Origin: Anaerobacillus arseniciselenatis
GTDB taxonomy: Bacteria > Bacillota > Bacilli > Bacillales > Anaerobacillaceae
Direction of reading: 5' to 3'
DNA: 64,000 nucleotides
NCBI RefSeq assembly: GCF_001865995.1
Contig: NZ_MLQQ01000001.1
Span: 806,001 to 870,000, forward strand
Part shown: positions 38,644 to 47,215 of the stretch, one piece after another
Numbering within the stretch: the stretch's first letter is position 1
How the letters are laid out: each line of letters opens with the position of its first letter
Translations under genes and position numbers: made by a program
Notes under the pieces: model-generated
Seen by the model: only the letters and a program-made list of their open reading frames with translations
Told to the model about the DNA's origin: nothing
Databases searched by the model: none

Positions 38644-39065
38644 TGAAAAGTTCACTTATGCTTCACACAATAACTAGAATTGTCGCTTTCATTATTCTAT
38701 CCTTCTCTGTATTCCTTTTCTTTGCAGGACATAACAACCCTGGAGGAGGATTCATTGGAGGCTTAATGACAGCAGCTGGCTTATTACTTTTATACGTCAG
38801 CTTTGATTTAAAAACAATTAAACGAGTAATTCCTTTTAATTATACGACAATGATAGCTACTGGAATGCTATTAGCAATTGGAACTGGTGTTGTTTCAATG
38901 TTTTTAGGAGATGCGTACTTAACTCAGTATTTCGATTATTTTCAACTACCTATTTTAGGTGAAACCGAGTTAACGACGGCTCTTCCTTTTGACTTAGGTA
39001 TTTATTTAGTTGTCGTAGGGGTAGCATTACTCTCCATCCTAACGATTGCGGAGGATGATGCATAA
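38643..39065 (+). CDS. mrpB: Na+/H+ antiporter subunit MrpB
   Basis: 140 residues, four TM segments, with the conserved GHNNPGGGFIGGLMTAAGLLL block. The start overlaps the mrpA stop by one base (TAATG). It is part of the hetero-oligomeric Mrp antiporter membrane complex. Confidence 0.96.
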   Translation: MKSSLMLHTITRIVAFIILSFSVFLFFAGHNNPGGGFIGGLMTAAGLLLLYVSFDLKTIKRVIPFNYTTMIATGMLLAIGTGVVSMFLGDAYLTQYFDYFQLPILGETELTTALPFDLGIYLVVVGVALLSILTIAEDDA

Positions 39066-39403
39066 TGGAAATATTAATGATTTTAGTAATAGGGGTAATT
39101 TTTACGGTAGCCACGTATTTAATTTTAACGAAGAGTTTACTTCGTGTTGTAATCGGGCTAATCATGTACGGGCATGGTGCTCATCTCTTGTTTATTACTT
39201 TAGCAGGATTAAAGCAAGGAGCACCTCCGTTATTAGGAGAAGAGGCGGTTGCATATGCAGACCCATTACCACAAGCGGTCGTTTTAACAGCAATCGTTAT
39301 CGGCTTTGGTGTGACGGCTTTTCTACTCGTTATCGCATACCGCACATACAAAGTACATCAAACAGATGATTTAGATCAATTAAGGGGAAGTGCTGATGAA
39401 TAA
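39065..39403 (+). CDS. mrpC: Na+/H+ antiporter subunit MrpC
   Basis: 112 residues, NuoK-like, three TM segments with SLLRVVIGLIMYGHGAHLL and DPLPQAVVLTAIVIGFGVTA. It overlaps mrpB by one base and mrpD by eight. Confidence 0.96.
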   Translation: MEILMILVIGVIFTVATYLILTKSLLRVVIGLIMYGHGAHLLFITLAGLKQGAPPLLGEEAVAYADPLPQAVVLTAIVIGFGVTAFLLVIAYRTYKVHQTDDLDQLRGSADE

Positions 39404-40880
39404 CATAGTCTTTCTACCAATACTCATACCATTAATCGTAGGCGTAGTCTTATTATTTTTCGCTAAAAATTTAAAGGTACAACGTGTAATTAGTGGAATA
39501 ACTATGTTTACTCTATTAGGTTTATCGTTGTATTTAGCCCATATTGTATACTATGGAGGAACCCACACACTTGAGCTAGGTAACTGGCCCGCACCATTTG
39601 GTATCGTGTTAGTTGCTGATAACTTTGCTGCTTTAATGGTTTCACTTACTAGTATCGTTGGGATTGTTTGTTTATTTTACGGTTTTCTAACATTAAGTGA
39701 AGTAAGACAAAAAGGTTATTTCTTTCCATTTTACTTGTTTTTAATTACTGGAGTTAATGGGGCATTTCTTACAGGAGATATTTTTAACTTATTTGTTTTC
39801 TTCGAAGTAATGTTAATCTCATCTTATATTTTAATCGTTCACGGAGGAACAAAATACCAACTTCGTGAATCGATCAAATATGTCATTATTAATGTTTTTG
39901 CTTCTGCATTATTTATTGTCGGAGTCGCTTATATTTATGCGATTACAGGAACATTAAATATGGCTGACATTTCTGTGAAAGTTGCAGAACTTGAACAACG
40001 AGGCGTCCTAAATGTAGTAGCGATTTTATTCTTACTCGTATTCGGAATGAAGGGGGCACTTTTCCCACTTTACTTCTGGTTACCTAAATCGTACTATGGA
40101 CCACCAGCTGCAATTGCCGCTCTATTCGGTGGATTATTAACGAAGGTTGGGATTTACGCGATTATTCGTACGTTTACGTTAATCTTCTATCATGAGCCAG
40201 GCTTTACACATACGGTAATCATGTTTATCGCCGCTGCAACTATGTTCTTTGGTGTATTAGGAGCCGTATCACAATTTGACTTTAAACGAATTTTGTCTTT
40301 CCATATTATTAGTCAGGTTGGTTATATGATTATGGGGTTAGCAATTTTTTCACCACTAGCAATCGCGGGTGCAATTTATCATATCGCCCATAATATTTTT
40401 GTTAAATCTGCATTATTTTTATATGCAGGGGCAACACAGCAAGTGACTGGAACAACGGACTTAAAGAAAATGGGTGGACTGTTAAAAACTCATCCGTTTC
40501 TTGGTTGGACGTTCTTTGTCTCTGCAATGGCAATGGCAGGTATACCACCTTTAAGTGGATTTTTCAGTAAGTTTGCTTTAGTATTATCTGGTATTCAAGA
40601 AGAACAATACTGGATCGTTTTTGTTGCCTTATTTGTTGGTATTCTTACACTTTTCTCAATGATGAAAATTTTCATTTACGCATTCTGGGGAGAACAAAAG
40701 CTTTCTAATGAAGAAGCAAAAGAACGTAAAATTGGAAAGGTCGTAGTGTCAATCCTACCTCTAGTTGCACTTGCGGTTATTATGGGGTTAGCTGCAGAAC
40801 CTGTTTTTGTTTACTTATTAGACATTGCTGAAGAAATTCTAGAACCATCAAATTATATTAATTCTGTACTTAAGGAGTAG
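39396..40880 (+). CDS. mrpD: Na+/H+ antiporter subunit MrpD
   Basis: 494 residues from the ATG at 39396, after AAGGGGAAG; upstream GTG codons lie in that site. NuoM/N-like with about 14 TM segments: FNLFVFFEVMLISSY (key Glu), GMKGALFPLYFWLPKSYYGPP (Lys) and GIPPLSGFFSKFALV. It is the second proton-translocating subunit of Mrp. Confidence 0.96.
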   Translation: MNNIVFLPILIPLIVGVVLLFFAKNLKVQRVISGITMFTLLGLSLYLAHIVYYGGTHTLELGNWPAPFGIVLVADNFAALMVSLTSIVGIVCLFYGFLTLSEVRQKGYFFPFYLFLITGVNGAFLTGDIFNLFVFFEVMLISSYILIVHGGTKYQLRESIKYVIINVFASALFIVGVAYIYAITGTLNMADISVKVAELEQRGVLNVVAILFLLVFGMKGALFPLYFWLPKSYYGPPAAIAALFGGLLTKVGIYAIIRTFTLIFYHEPGFTHTVIMFIAAATMFFGVLGAVSQFDFKRILSFHIISQVGYMIMGLAIFSPLAIAGAIYHIAHNIFVKSALFLYAGATQQVTGTTDLKKMGGLLKTHPFLGWTFFVSAMAMAGIPPLSGFFSKFALVLSGIQEEQYWIVFVALFVGILTLFSMMKIFIYAFWGEQKLSNEEAKERKIGKVVVSILPLVALAVIMGLAAEPVFVYLLDIAEEILEPSNYINSVLKE

Positions 40881-40885
40881 TTGCT

Positions 40886-41362
40886 ATGGCATTTCAAATT
40901 TTATTAAATATCGGTCTAGCGATTATCTGGATGTTACTTAGGCAAGACTTCTCCCCTGTAGAATTTTTAATTGGGTATGTCGTTGGATTAGTGTTGCTTT
41001 ATGTTCTTAGACGCTTTTTACAATTTGACTTTTATTTCCGTCGTGTCATTGCTATTGTTAAATTGATTTTCCTATTCTTATGGGAATTAATCTTAGCAAA
41101 TATTGATGTCATTAAAATTGTTCTTAGTCCAAAGCTTGATATTAAACCTGGTATAATTGCGGTTCCAACGAAGTTAAAAACAGATTGGGAAGTTACGTTA
41201 CTTGCGAGTTTAATCTCATTAACACCTGGTACACTTTCAATGAATTTTTCGGATGATGGAAAAACGATTTTTGTCCATTCTATTGACGTACCAGATAAAG
41301 AAGCGATGATTAAACAAATCCATAATTCTTTTGAGAAAGCGATTATGGAGGTGACTCAATAG
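40886..41362 (+). CDS. mrpE: Na+/H+ antiporter subunit MrpE
   Basis: 158 residues. Two N-terminal TM hairpins (FLIGYVVGLVLLYVLRR), then a cytoplasmic domain with LASLISLTPGTLSM, the MrpE signature. It ends one base into mrpF. Confidence 0.95.
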   Translation: MAFQILLNIGLAIIWMLLRQDFSPVEFLIGYVVGLVLLYVLRRFLQFDFYFRRVIAIVKLIFLFLWELILANIDVIKIVLSPKLDIKPGIIAVPTKLKTDWEVTLLASLISLTPGTLSMNFSDDGKTIFVHSIDVPDKEAMIKQIHNSFEKAIMEVTQ

Positions 41363-41643
41363 TGCTAGAACTATCATTAACTATTGCGCTTATTATTATG
41401 GCATTGTCTATTCTCGTATGTTTTATTCGAGTTGTAAAAGGTCCAACGATGTCTGACCGAGTTGTTGCATTAGATACAGTAGGGATTACGTTGATTGGTA
41501 TTATCGGGATCGTCATGATCATTCAAAATACACTTGCTTATGCTGATGTAATCCTCGTCATTGCGATTTTAGCATTCATCGGGTCAGTTGCTTTAGCTAA
41601 GTTTATCGAAGGGGGTGTGGTCTTTGACCGAGATCATAATTAG
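41362..41643 (+). CDS. mrpF: Na+/H+ antiporter subunit MrpF
   Basis: 93 residues from a GTG that overlaps the mrpE stop. Three TM segments with RVVKGPTMSDRVVALDTVG, the MrpF signature. Its 3' end overlaps mrpG. Confidence 0.95.
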   Translation: MLELSLTIALIIMALSILVCFIRVVKGPTMSDRVVALDTVGITLIGIIGIVMIIQNTLAYADVILVIAILAFIGSVALAKFIEGGVVFDRDHN

Positions 41644-41980
41644 CATCCTCATCCTCCTAGGCGGCTTTCTAAGCCTTTTAGGAGCTATCGGTATCGTAAG
41701 GTTCCCAGATGTGTACGGACGCCTACATGCCGCCACTAAGAGCGCCACACTAGGAGTCATTAGTATTATGCTAGCCGTGTTCCTATATTTTCAGTTTATT
41801 GAAGGAGTTTTTAGTGGTAAAGTTTTATTAACGATTGTTTTCGTCTTCTTAACAGCACCTGTTGCCGGGTTTATGATTGCTCGCTCCGCTTATAACGTAG
41901 GAGTAGAGCTATCGGATAAAAGCGTACAAGACGACTTAAAGAAAGCTATTAATAAAAAAGGGAAAAAAGCTAGATCGTAA
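41624..41980 (+). CDS. mrpG: Na+/H+ antiporter subunit MrpG
   Basis: 118 residues from the TTG at 41624, six bases after GGGGGTG; a GTG at 41615 in the same frame is possible. Three TM segments with GAIGIVRFPDVYGRLHAATKSATLG conserved. It is the last operon gene, and a terminator overlaps its end. Confidence 0.95.
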   Translation: MTEIIISILILLGGFLSLLGAIGIVRFPDVYGRLHAATKSATLGVISIMLAVFLYFQFIEGVFSGKVLLTIVFVFLTAPVAGFMIARSAYNVGVELSDKSVQDDLKKAINKKGKKARS

Positions 41981-41998
41981 TGATCTAGCTTTTTCTTT
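41964..41998 (+). terminator. Terminator of the mrp operon
   Basis: AAAAAGCTAGATC-GTAAT-GATCTAGCTTTTT, a perfect 13-bp stem with T-run, includes the mrpG stop codon. Confidence 0.92.
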
Positions 41999-42062
41999 TG
42001 TATTGAAATTTAAGCTGTGTATCGGATCCAAAGAAGAAAAGTTTCAAGGTACTGTTGTGGCT

Positions 42063-42146
42063 GTTGCGTATTATGGGGGTTATGCGCAGTAATTCGCACT
42101 CGCTCGATAGTATGCATTATGGGGAGAGTGTGCTGTAGTTGGGTTC
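42063..42146. repeat. Left flank of the 52-bp array block (inverted relative to right flank)
   Basis: TTATGGGGAGAGTGTGCTGTAG...TTGGG here corresponds to the reverse complement of CAACCCACG...CTACTGCACACTCCCCCCATAA at 42883-42918. GTTGCGTATTATGGGG is also echoed inverted as CCCCATAATACGAAGCAAC. The arrays are thus enclosed by imperfect inverted repeats. Confidence 0.7.
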
Positions 42147-42151
42147 CTTAT

Positions 42152-42380
42152 CGGGTCAAGCATGCGAGTAGATCTTGCGTTACCTTTTGGTGAGTGTGAC
42201 GCTTCGTTCGGGCACGCGAGAAGGTCTCGCGTTACCTTTTAGTTGATGTGACGCTTTGTTCGGGCACGCGAGAAGGTCTCGCGTTACCTTTTGTGTGATG
42301 TGACACTTTGCTCGGGCACGCGAGAAGGTCTCGCGTTTCCTTTTGTGTGAAGTAGCGCTTTGTTCGGGCACGCGAGACTA
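42152..42380. repeat. 52-bp tandem array I (CGGGCACGCGAG unit)
   Basis: CGGGCACGCGAG starts at 42209, 42261, 42313 and 42365, each 52 bp apart, with a degenerate unit before (42152, 57 bp). Each full unit contains the hairpin CGCGAGA-AGG-TCTCGCG. No Shine-Dalgarno-supported ORF is present. Confidence 0.92.
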
Positions 42381-42410
42381 TGCAGTAGAAATGCGCCCTT
42401 TCTAACACTG

Positions 42411-42550
42411 GATTTCTCTTCTCTCGTTCTGAACTCAGAAGAGAAATCATTCTGGCGTTTTGGTTACTCTTCTCACGTTTTGAACTCAGAAGAGTAATCA
42501 TTCAAGCATTTGGATTACTCTTCTCTGGTTTTGAGTCGAGGAGAGTAATC
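42411..42550. repeat. 51-bp tandem array II (GATTACTCTTCT hairpins)
   Basis: Three units spaced 51 bp (anchors 42431, 42482, 42533). Each is a 12-bp inverted repeat: 42411-42422/42437-42448, 42462-42473/42488-42499, 42513-42525/42538-42550. The first hairpin has T-A where the others have A-T at the same stem position, so pairing is kept. Confidence 0.9.
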
Positions 42551-42590
42551 ATTTGGCGTCACCCTTGACCATACAATGGATTTGACGAGT

Positions 42591-42840
42591 GCGTTTAACA
42601 GATACTGGAATTTACACTTGTTTATCTATGCTTTTGACGAGCGCGTTTAACAGATACTGGAATTCACGCTCGCTTATCACTGGTTTTGACCAGTGCGTTT
42701 AACAGATACTGGAATTCACGCTCGCTTATCACTGGTTTTGACCAGCGCGTTTAACAGATACTGGAATTCACGCTCGCTTATCACTGGTTTTGACCGGTGC
42801 GATTCACAAATACTGGAATTCGCACGCTTCATACGTGGTT
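42591..42840. repeat. 52-bp tandem array III (GCGTTTAACAGATACTGGAA unit)
   Basis: Units begin at 42591, 42643, 42695, 42747 and 42799, exactly 52 bp apart. The inner units carry CACTGGT-TTTG-ACCAGTG hairpins, with variants such as ACCGGTG that still pair through G-T. Confidence 0.92.
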
Positions 42841-42882
42841 TTATATATATGTATTTTACAGATGATGTAATTCCCTTGCATC

Positions 42883-42930
42883 AACAACCCACGCTCTACT
42901 GCACACTCCCCCCATAATACGAAGCAACGC
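42883..42930. repeat. Right flank of the 52-bp array block
   Basis: CAACCCACGCTCTACTGCACACTCCCCCCATAATACGAAGCAAC: imperfect reverse complement of the left flank. Between it and glcF lies only the terminator at 42973-43011. Confidence 0.7.
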
Positions 42931-42972
42931 GATACTATACTCCCCACACACGCACTCACCTTTAAAATTAAC

Positions 42973-43011
42973 AAAGGCGCTTAAATCCGTTTTATCAGAT
43001 TAAGCGCCTTT
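42973..43011 (-). terminator. Terminator after glcF
   Basis: AAAGGCGCTTAA and TTAAGCGCCTTT form a perfect 12-bp stem around an AT loop; the T-run on the minus strand is weak (GTTAATTTT). Confidence 0.7.
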
Positions 43012-43067
43012 GTTCACACGACATATCCACTTTAAATAGTCCGTTAAACTACAATTTCTCTTTGTGC

Positions 43068-44405
43068 TTATGCCTTACCTTCAGCTTTCTTTAAAGCTTC
43101 AGCTAAAAGGTCGACAATATGAACAGCTCGTACATCTTTTTGCAATCCTGCACGTTCAATACCTAACTTCATTTGTAATAAACAGCCAGGGTTCGCTGTA
43201 ACTAAAGTTCTTGCTTTAGTCGCTTTAGCGTGTTCCATTTTCACATCTAAAATTTGCATCGACATTTCTTGTTCGATAATGTTGTAAACGCCTGCTGAAC
43301 CACAGCAACGATCAGCATCTTGCATTTCCTTGTACGTTACGCCCTCAATTGACTGCATAAGCTTTCTCGGTGCACTAAATGTGCCCATTACGTTCCGTAA
43401 GTGACAAGAGTCTTGGTACGTAACCGTTTGTGGGTCTAACTCCATTTTCGGTAAGCCAACTTCATAAAGAATTTCAGAAATATCTTTAACTTTATCCGAA
43501 AAAGCTTTTGCGCGGTCTGCCCATTCTGGATCATCTTTTAAAAGGTGACCGTAATCAACGAGTAAAGCTCCACAACCACCAGCATTAGAAACGATGTAAT
43601 CCACTTTTTCTTTTTCAAAAATTAAAATATTATTTTTGGCTAGATCTTTTGCACCATCTTTTTCACCACTGTGAGCATGAAGTGCTCCACAACAGCTTTG
43701 CTTCTTTGGAATAATGGTATCGCAATTTGCTTTACTCAATAAATAAAGCGTAGCATCATTTGTTTCCATAAACATCGTGTCCATTAAGCAACCAGAAAAG
43801 AATGCTACTTTCTTTTTAGCTGTACCTTCAGCAGCAACATGACTTGGACGATTCTTCATTCTACTTGGAGAAGGAACTTTTGGTAATACTCGTTCTATCA
43901 TTGATAGATTACCTGGTGCAATCTTAGTTAAATGAGTTGCTTGGGCAAGCTTTTGAATCCCTGTTGATTGGTAGAACCATAGTAAGCTACTTACAGTTCT
44001 CATTCGGTTTTGTTTAGGGAATAATTCATTAAAAACTAGACTTCTTAACATTCGTACTGGCATACTATGCTTTTTCTTCTTTTGAATGATATCACGAGCA
44101 TCTTCCAATAAATAACCGTATTTCATTCCAGAAGGACAAGCAGGTTCACAAGCACGACAACCTAAACATTGGCTAAGCTGCTTTTCAAAATCTTCATCTG
44201 GTTCCATTAAGCCATCAACGACCGCTTTCATTAACGCTATTCTTCCACGAGGAGAAGCCGCTTCATTCCCACCAGTTTCTCTATAAGTAGGGCACGCTGG
44301 TAAACAGAAGCCACACCTCATGCAGTTAACTAGCTCATCGTAATCCATTCCTTGCTTCATATCGATGGCTAATTCTTGTTGTCTTTTTTCAGTTGTTTGG
44401 CTCAT
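43068..44405 (-). CDS. glcF: Glycolate oxidase iron-sulfur subunit (GlcF)
   Basis: 445 residues. Two 4Fe-4S motifs near the N-terminus: CMRCGFCLPACPTY and CLGCRACEPACPSG. Two cysteine-rich CCG domains follow (SCCGALHAHSG...GCGALL and DRCCGSAGVY). It passes electrons from the GlcD flavin to the quinone pool during glycolate oxidation. It overlaps glcD by four bases. The B. subtilis homologues are ysfD/ysfC. Confidence 0.92.
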   Translation of the reverse strand: MSQTTEKRQQELAIDMKQGMDYDELVNCMRCGFCLPACPTYRETGGNEAASPRGRIALMKAVVDGLMEPDEDFEKQLSQCLGCRACEPACPSGMKYGYLLEDARDIIQKKKKHSMPVRMLRSLVFNELFPKQNRMRTVSSLLWFYQSTGIQKLAQATHLTKIAPGNLSMIERVLPKVPSPSRMKNRPSHVAAEGTAKKKVAFFSGCLMDTMFMETNDATLYLLSKANCDTIIPKKQSCCGALHAHSGEKDGAKDLAKNNILIFEKEKVDYIVSNAGGCGALLVDYGHLLKDDPEWADRAKAFSDKVKDISEILYEVGLPKMELDPQTVTYQDSCHLRNVMGTFSAPRKLMQSIEGVTYKEMQDADRCCGSAGVYNIIEQEMSMQILDVKMEHAKATKARTLVTANPGCLLQMKLGIERAGLQKDVRAVHIVDLLAEALKKAEGKA

Positions 44406-45814
44406 CGATTAACCACCACCCGTTTACGTGACTCTTTTGCAAACATTTTTCCAGGATTCATAATATTATTAGGATCAAACGCCATTTTTAATGTTTTCAT
44501 AGCTTCGACGCCCTCTTCACCAAGCTTCCAAGCTAAATATGGCGATTTCATGACACCTACACCGTGCTCACCTGTAATTGTTCCACCTAACTGAATCGCT
44601 TTTTCAAAAATTTCTTCAAATGCAACTTCAACACGATGCATTTCATCTTTATTTCGAACATCAGTCATACAAGTTGGATGTAAGTTCCCATCACCTGCAT
44701 GTCCAAACGTACAAATTTCAACATTATTACGTTTGGCAATAACCTCGATTTCACGAACCATTTCCGCCACTTTTGAGCGAGGAACTGTAGCATCTTCTAA
44801 AATCGTTGTTGGCTTCATTCTTGCAAGAGCTGACAGTGCCGAACGTCTTGCTGTTGTTAGAGCTGCACCTTCCTCAGGTGTTTGTGCTACTTGGACAGAT
44901 AACGCTTTTTCTTCTTCACAAATTTTAGCAATATTAGCAATATCTCTTTCTACCACTTCTTGAGGACCGTCTTGCTCGATTAATAAAACCGCTCCTACTT
45001 CTGTTGGTAGACCGATTTTTGCAAAGTCTTCAACAACTTTGATCGTTGGTTGATCTAAAAACTCTAACGTTGCTGGAATAATCTTATTAGCAATAATTTT
45101 AGAAACAGTACGACCTGCAGCTTCAAGATTATCGTAAAGAGCTAACATCGTTTTCTTCGTTTCAGGAACAGGAATAAGTTTTAAAGTAGCTTCCGTAATT
45201 ACACCTAACGTGCCTTCAGAACCGACCATTAATCTCGTAAAATCGTAACCAGCTACGTCTTTTGCAAGCTTTCCACCGGTACGAATAACATTTCCATTCG
45301 GTAATACAGTTTCTAGTGCAATAACGTAATCACGTGTCACACCATATTTCAGCCCGCGCAGACCACCTGAACATTCATTAATATTTCCACCAATTGTTGA
45401 GATCTTCATAGAACTTGGGTCTGGTGGATAAAATAAGCCTTTTGATTCTACAGCATTAATCATATCTAGCGTAATTAATCCAGGTTGAACAGTTACAGTT
45501 AAGTTTTCTTCATCGATTTCTAAAATCTTGTTCATATGTGTGAAGATAAGAACAATTCCGCCTTCAAGAGGACATGTCCCAGCACATAAATTCGTGGCAT
45601 TTCCCCGTGGAACGATCGGTATTTTATACTCATTACATACCTTAACGATTTCAGAAACGTCTTGAGTATTTCTTGGTTTCATTACTGCGTGAGGTAATGC
45701 TTGGTAACCTGGTGTTGAGTCGTAAGAATAAGCAACTAAACTTTGTTTTGAATCAAGGTAATTTTCTTCCCCTACAATTTTTTGTAACTTCTTTTTAGCT
45801 TCTTGACTAATCAT
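44402..45814 (-). CDS. glcD: Glycolate oxidase FAD subunit (GlcD)
   Basis: 470 residues. FAD-binding PCMH domain (VPRGNATNLCAGTCPLEGGIV; MVGSEGTLGVITEATLKL) and C-terminal FAD-linked oxidase domain (TFGHAGDGNLHPT, GTITGEHGVG). It oxidises 2-hydroxy acids, glycolate by context with GlcF and the CdaR-type regulator. D-lactate is the main alternative substrate for this family. Confidence 0.92.
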   Translation of the reverse strand: MISQEAKKKLQKIVGEENYLDSKQSLVAYSYDSTPGYQALPHAVMKPRNTQDVSEIVKVCNEYKIPIVPRGNATNLCAGTCPLEGGIVLIFTHMNKILEIDEENLTVTVQPGLITLDMINAVESKGLFYPPDPSSMKISTIGGNINECSGGLRGLKYGVTRDYVIALETVLPNGNVIRTGGKLAKDVAGYDFTRLMVGSEGTLGVITEATLKLIPVPETKKTMLALYDNLEAAGRTVSKIIANKIIPATLEFLDQPTIKVVEDFAKIGLPTEVGAVLLIEQDGPQEVVERDIANIAKICEEEKALSVQVAQTPEEGAALTTARRSALSALARMKPTTILEDATVPRSKVAEMVREIEVIAKRNNVEICTFGHAGDGNLHPTCMTDVRNKDEMHRVEVAFEEIFEKAIQLGGTITGEHGVGVMKSPYLAWKLGEEGVEAMKTLKMAFDPNNIMNPGKMFAKESRKRVVVNR

Positions 45815-45909
45815 ATTAGTCCTCCCCTTATAATCATTGTTTATAGCTCCGTTTTGCTTTTTATTTTAATCATTGATTATTTATTTGTAACTTAATTATA
45901 AAAAAATAA

Positions 45910-45951
45910 AACGCTTCCATCTATGTATTAAAAAACAAAGATAAAAGCGTT
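45910..45951 (-). terminator. Terminator between the CdaR-type regulator and glcD
   Basis: Minus strand AACGCTT(TT)ATCT pairs with AGAT(GG)AAGCGTT around an AT loop, followed by TTATTTTTTTAT. It separates the regulator transcript from glcDF. Confidence 0.65.
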
Positions 45952-45972
45952 CTACTATTTTTTTTTGTGTTT

Positions 45973-47106
45973 TCATCTAATTTCATTCCAAAATGAGAGA
46001 GCGATGTAAAATGTAACCAAATTTCCAGTCTTTTTTAATGAATAGCCGGTCAATTCCGAAATTCTTTTCAAGCGATAATGAAGAGTATTAATATGAATAT
46101 GAAGACGTTTTGAAGTCTGCTTTATCGAGAGGTCACTATGCAAATACATCTCTAACGTTTCAAGAAGATCCTCTTCTTGAATTAAATTTCCTAAAACTTT
46201 TTCAACTACTTCTTTACGCGTTTCATCATTCAATTCCGCTAAAACAACATCTAAAGTTAAATCATCATAACAAATTAAAGGATTAGTTTCCTCAGAAACT
46301 CGAAGCGCTTTTTTGGCGTGGTGGTAAGACACATGAAGTTTTGCTGGCTCATTAACAACTGTCCCAATTCCTGCACAAAAAGCAATCCCGTAATTATCTT
46401 TAATGAAGGCCTGCGCAGATTTAATCGTTTTAACAACACTTTCTTCAACATTTGAATGACGAATAGACTTTAATAGTACAAATCTGCCATTCCCCCATTG
46501 GACGATCACATCCTGAGCATCTTTTTGAAAAAACTCTCTCAATACTTCAAAAGTTTCTCGTTCTAAAAGTTCGTTCTCATCATTCGCCTGTTTATGGTGA
46601 GAAAATTCTAATAACACACAGCATCGTGGCATATCCATAGAAATTCCTAGTATTTCTCCACGCTCCCTAAAATCATCATCGATTTGTTTTAAATGGAGCC
46701 ATTCATAAACAAATGTTTCTAAACCACGATATTTTGATTCAACTTTTTCATGAAAATGAGCTTGTTGAATAATTAACTCCGTCATTCTTTGGATCAGTTC
46801 ACCAAACTGCTCCACATCCTTCGGCTCACCGGTAATGCCTATGACACCAATCGCTTTATTATGAAAAATGATTGGCAAATTTATTCCTGCTTTTACCCCT
46901 TTAAGGTTAAAAACATCTTCTTTAGTGATGACGAACTTTTCTTTTCTTTTTACAGCAATTTGTGCTCCTTCATGAAAATTGCCTACGCGATTTACGTCGT
47001 TTGCAGCAATGATTATTCCGCTATGATTAACGACAATCACTTCTTCATCTAATATGTCAGTAACCTCATTGACAATCCTTTGTGCTAATCCTGATAGTAA
47101 TTTCAA
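45973..47106 (-). CDS. CdaR/PucR-family transcriptional regulator of glycolate genes
   Basis: 377 residues. An N-terminal sugar-diacid recognition domain (AQRIVNEVTDILDEEVIVVNHSG; VKAGINLPIIFHNKAIGVIGITG), a GGDEF-like middle region and a C-terminal PucR helix-turn-helix (TLEMYLHSDLSIKQTSKRLHIHINTLHYRLKRI). It is probably the activator of glcDF directly downstream, like YsfB/CdaR. Confidence 0.9.
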   Translation of the reverse strand: MKLLSGLAQRIVNEVTDILDEEVIVVNHSGIIIAANDVNRVGNFHEGAQIAVKRKEKFVITKEDVFNLKGVKAGINLPIIFHNKAIGVIGITGEPKDVEQFGELIQRMTELIIQQAHFHEKVESKYRGLETFVYEWLHLKQIDDDFRERGEILGISMDMPRCCVLLEFSHHKQANDENELLERETFEVLREFFQKDAQDVIVQWGNGRFVLLKSIRHSNVEESVVKTIKSAQAFIKDNYGIAFCAGIGTVVNEPAKLHVSYHHAKKALRVSEETNPLICYDDLTLDVVLAELNDETRKEVVEKVLGNLIQEEDLLETLEMYLHSDLSIKQTSKRLHIHINTLHYRLKRISELTGYSLKKTGNLVTFYIALSFWNEIR

Positions 47107-47215
47107 AATTTCACCACCCTAAAACCCTTTTTTACGACTAACTTTGCCTTCATGATGACGATAAGTAAGTCGCCACCATTTAGATGCAAATGTCTGACGA
47201 TTTCATGAATACAAT

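Noticed and set aside
42180..42501. Minus-strand open frames inside the 52-bp arrays (63 and 89 codons)
   Set aside because: They follow the repeat units, lack ribosome binding sites, and the 52-bp period is not a multiple of three, so frames shift between units.
42063..42930. CRISPR array
   Set aside because: Units are contiguous repeats of constant sequence without variable spacers, no leader or cas genes are seen, and three unit types occur.
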